Position numbers and translations under genes: made by a program. Below, piece after piece: positions 6,420-6,618 of a DNA stretch of 6,618 bases. Each line of letters begins with the position of its first letter. Within the stretch, counting starts at the first letter, position 1. Source of the stretch: Candidatus Zixiibacteriota bacterium (GTDB taxonomy: Bacteria > Zixibacteria > MSB-5A5 > WJJR01); NCBI GenBank assembly GCA_020058315.1, contig JAGVEK010000569.1, positions 1 to 6,618 on the forward strand, written 5' to 3'. The notes beneath the pieces were generated by a model. The model did not search any database. It saw only the letters and a program-made list of their open reading frames with translations, and was not told the DNA's origin.

Positions 6420-6464
6420 GTGGCGGTGACTTGCGCGCCATTCCCCTGAAACTCCCGCCGCCAC
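6420..6464 (+). other. Possible long-loop stem in the leader of the last gene
   Basis: GTGGCGG (6420-6426) is complementary to CCGCCAC (6458-6464) with a 31-nt loop. This could be structure in the mRNA leader of the gene at 6511, but GC-rich 7-bp matches arise easily by chance. Confidence 0.2.
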
Positions 6465-6510
6465 AAAGCCGTATCCGCAAGGTACCGATCCCCTTTCACG
6501 GAGGAACTCG

Positions 6511-6618
6511 ATGACAAATAGGACGCGCAACTCGGCCATAATGACAATCACTGTTCTGCTTGCGGTCACCGGCGTCGCGTACGGGCAGGTCTCACTAGAC
6601 CTCATCTTCCCCGACACC
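6511..6618 (+). CDS. Partial secreted protein: N-terminal signal peptide only (3' end outside window)
   Basis: Only the first 36 codons are present and the frame runs off the right edge. The start is supported by GGAGG (6500-6504), 6 nt before the ATG. The N-terminus is a textbook Sec signal peptide: a short Arg-containing n-region (TNRTRNS), a hydrophobic core (about residues 9-23) and a small-residue cleavage site AYG/Q at 25-26, so the mature protein would begin QVSLDLIFPDT. There is no Cys after the cleavage site, so it is not a lipoprotein. Too little is visible to name a family. The reading frame and signal peptide are well supported; function is unknown. Confidence 0.8.
   Translation, partial: MTNRTRNSAIMTITVLLAVTGVAYGQVSLDLIFPDT

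Noticed and set aside
1..6618. A search by eye for CRISPR-like regular repeats, tRNA genes, transposase or integrase genes and att-like direct repeats.
   Set aside because: None found; the only repeated element is the short palindrome flanking the dodecin gene.

Overview
This is a GC-rich bacterial window with every supported gene on the + strand. The first gene ends in a dockerin-type calcium-binding module, and a Memo–AMMECR1 fusion and a large membrane Fe-S oxidoreductase follow. This mix suggests an uncultured environmental bacterium, perhaps of the Zixibacteria or a related FCB-type candidate phylum. That placement is inference from gene content and style only; there is no rRNA or other marker here.

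Layout. (1) 1-728: the 3' part of a secreted-type protein of unknown function with a C-terminal dockerin-like module. (2) 866-3979: three tightly packed genes, with gaps of 0 and 3 nt. They encode a fusion of AmmeMemoRadiSam protein B (Memo, LigB-like fold) with protein A (AMMECR1), a degenerate phosphoribosyltransferase (PRTase)-like protein resembling the ComF / RecQ-C-terminal PRTase group, and a short DprA/Smf-like protein. A perfect 8-bp hairpin followed by a T-rich run closes the group. (3) 4157-4366: a stand-alone dodecin (flavin-storage protein) with a near-perfect Shine-Dalgarno sequence. A second copy of the same CAAGGGGC/GCCCCTTG palindrome lies just after it. (4) 4477-6345: a membrane cytochrome b / 2x[4Fe-4S] / 2x CCG-domain oxidoreductase of the HdrDE-like, EMO-like type, a likely electron carrier to the quinone pool. 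(5) 6346-6510: a leader with a cluster of overlapping inverted repeats. (6) 6511-6618: the first 36 codons of a protein with a clear Sec signal peptide, cut by the window edge.

How the genes may work together. DprA and ComF-type PRTases are both linked to handling of incoming single-stranded DNA, so the PRTase-like and DprA-like genes plausibly work together. Why a Memo–AMMECR1 protein shares their transcription unit is not known and is the most interesting contextual point. The dodecin and the Fe-S oxidoreductase both relate to flavin/redox metabolism, but the hairpin between them argues against a simple operon. I see no CRISPR array, tRNA, rRNA, insertion sequence or integrase.
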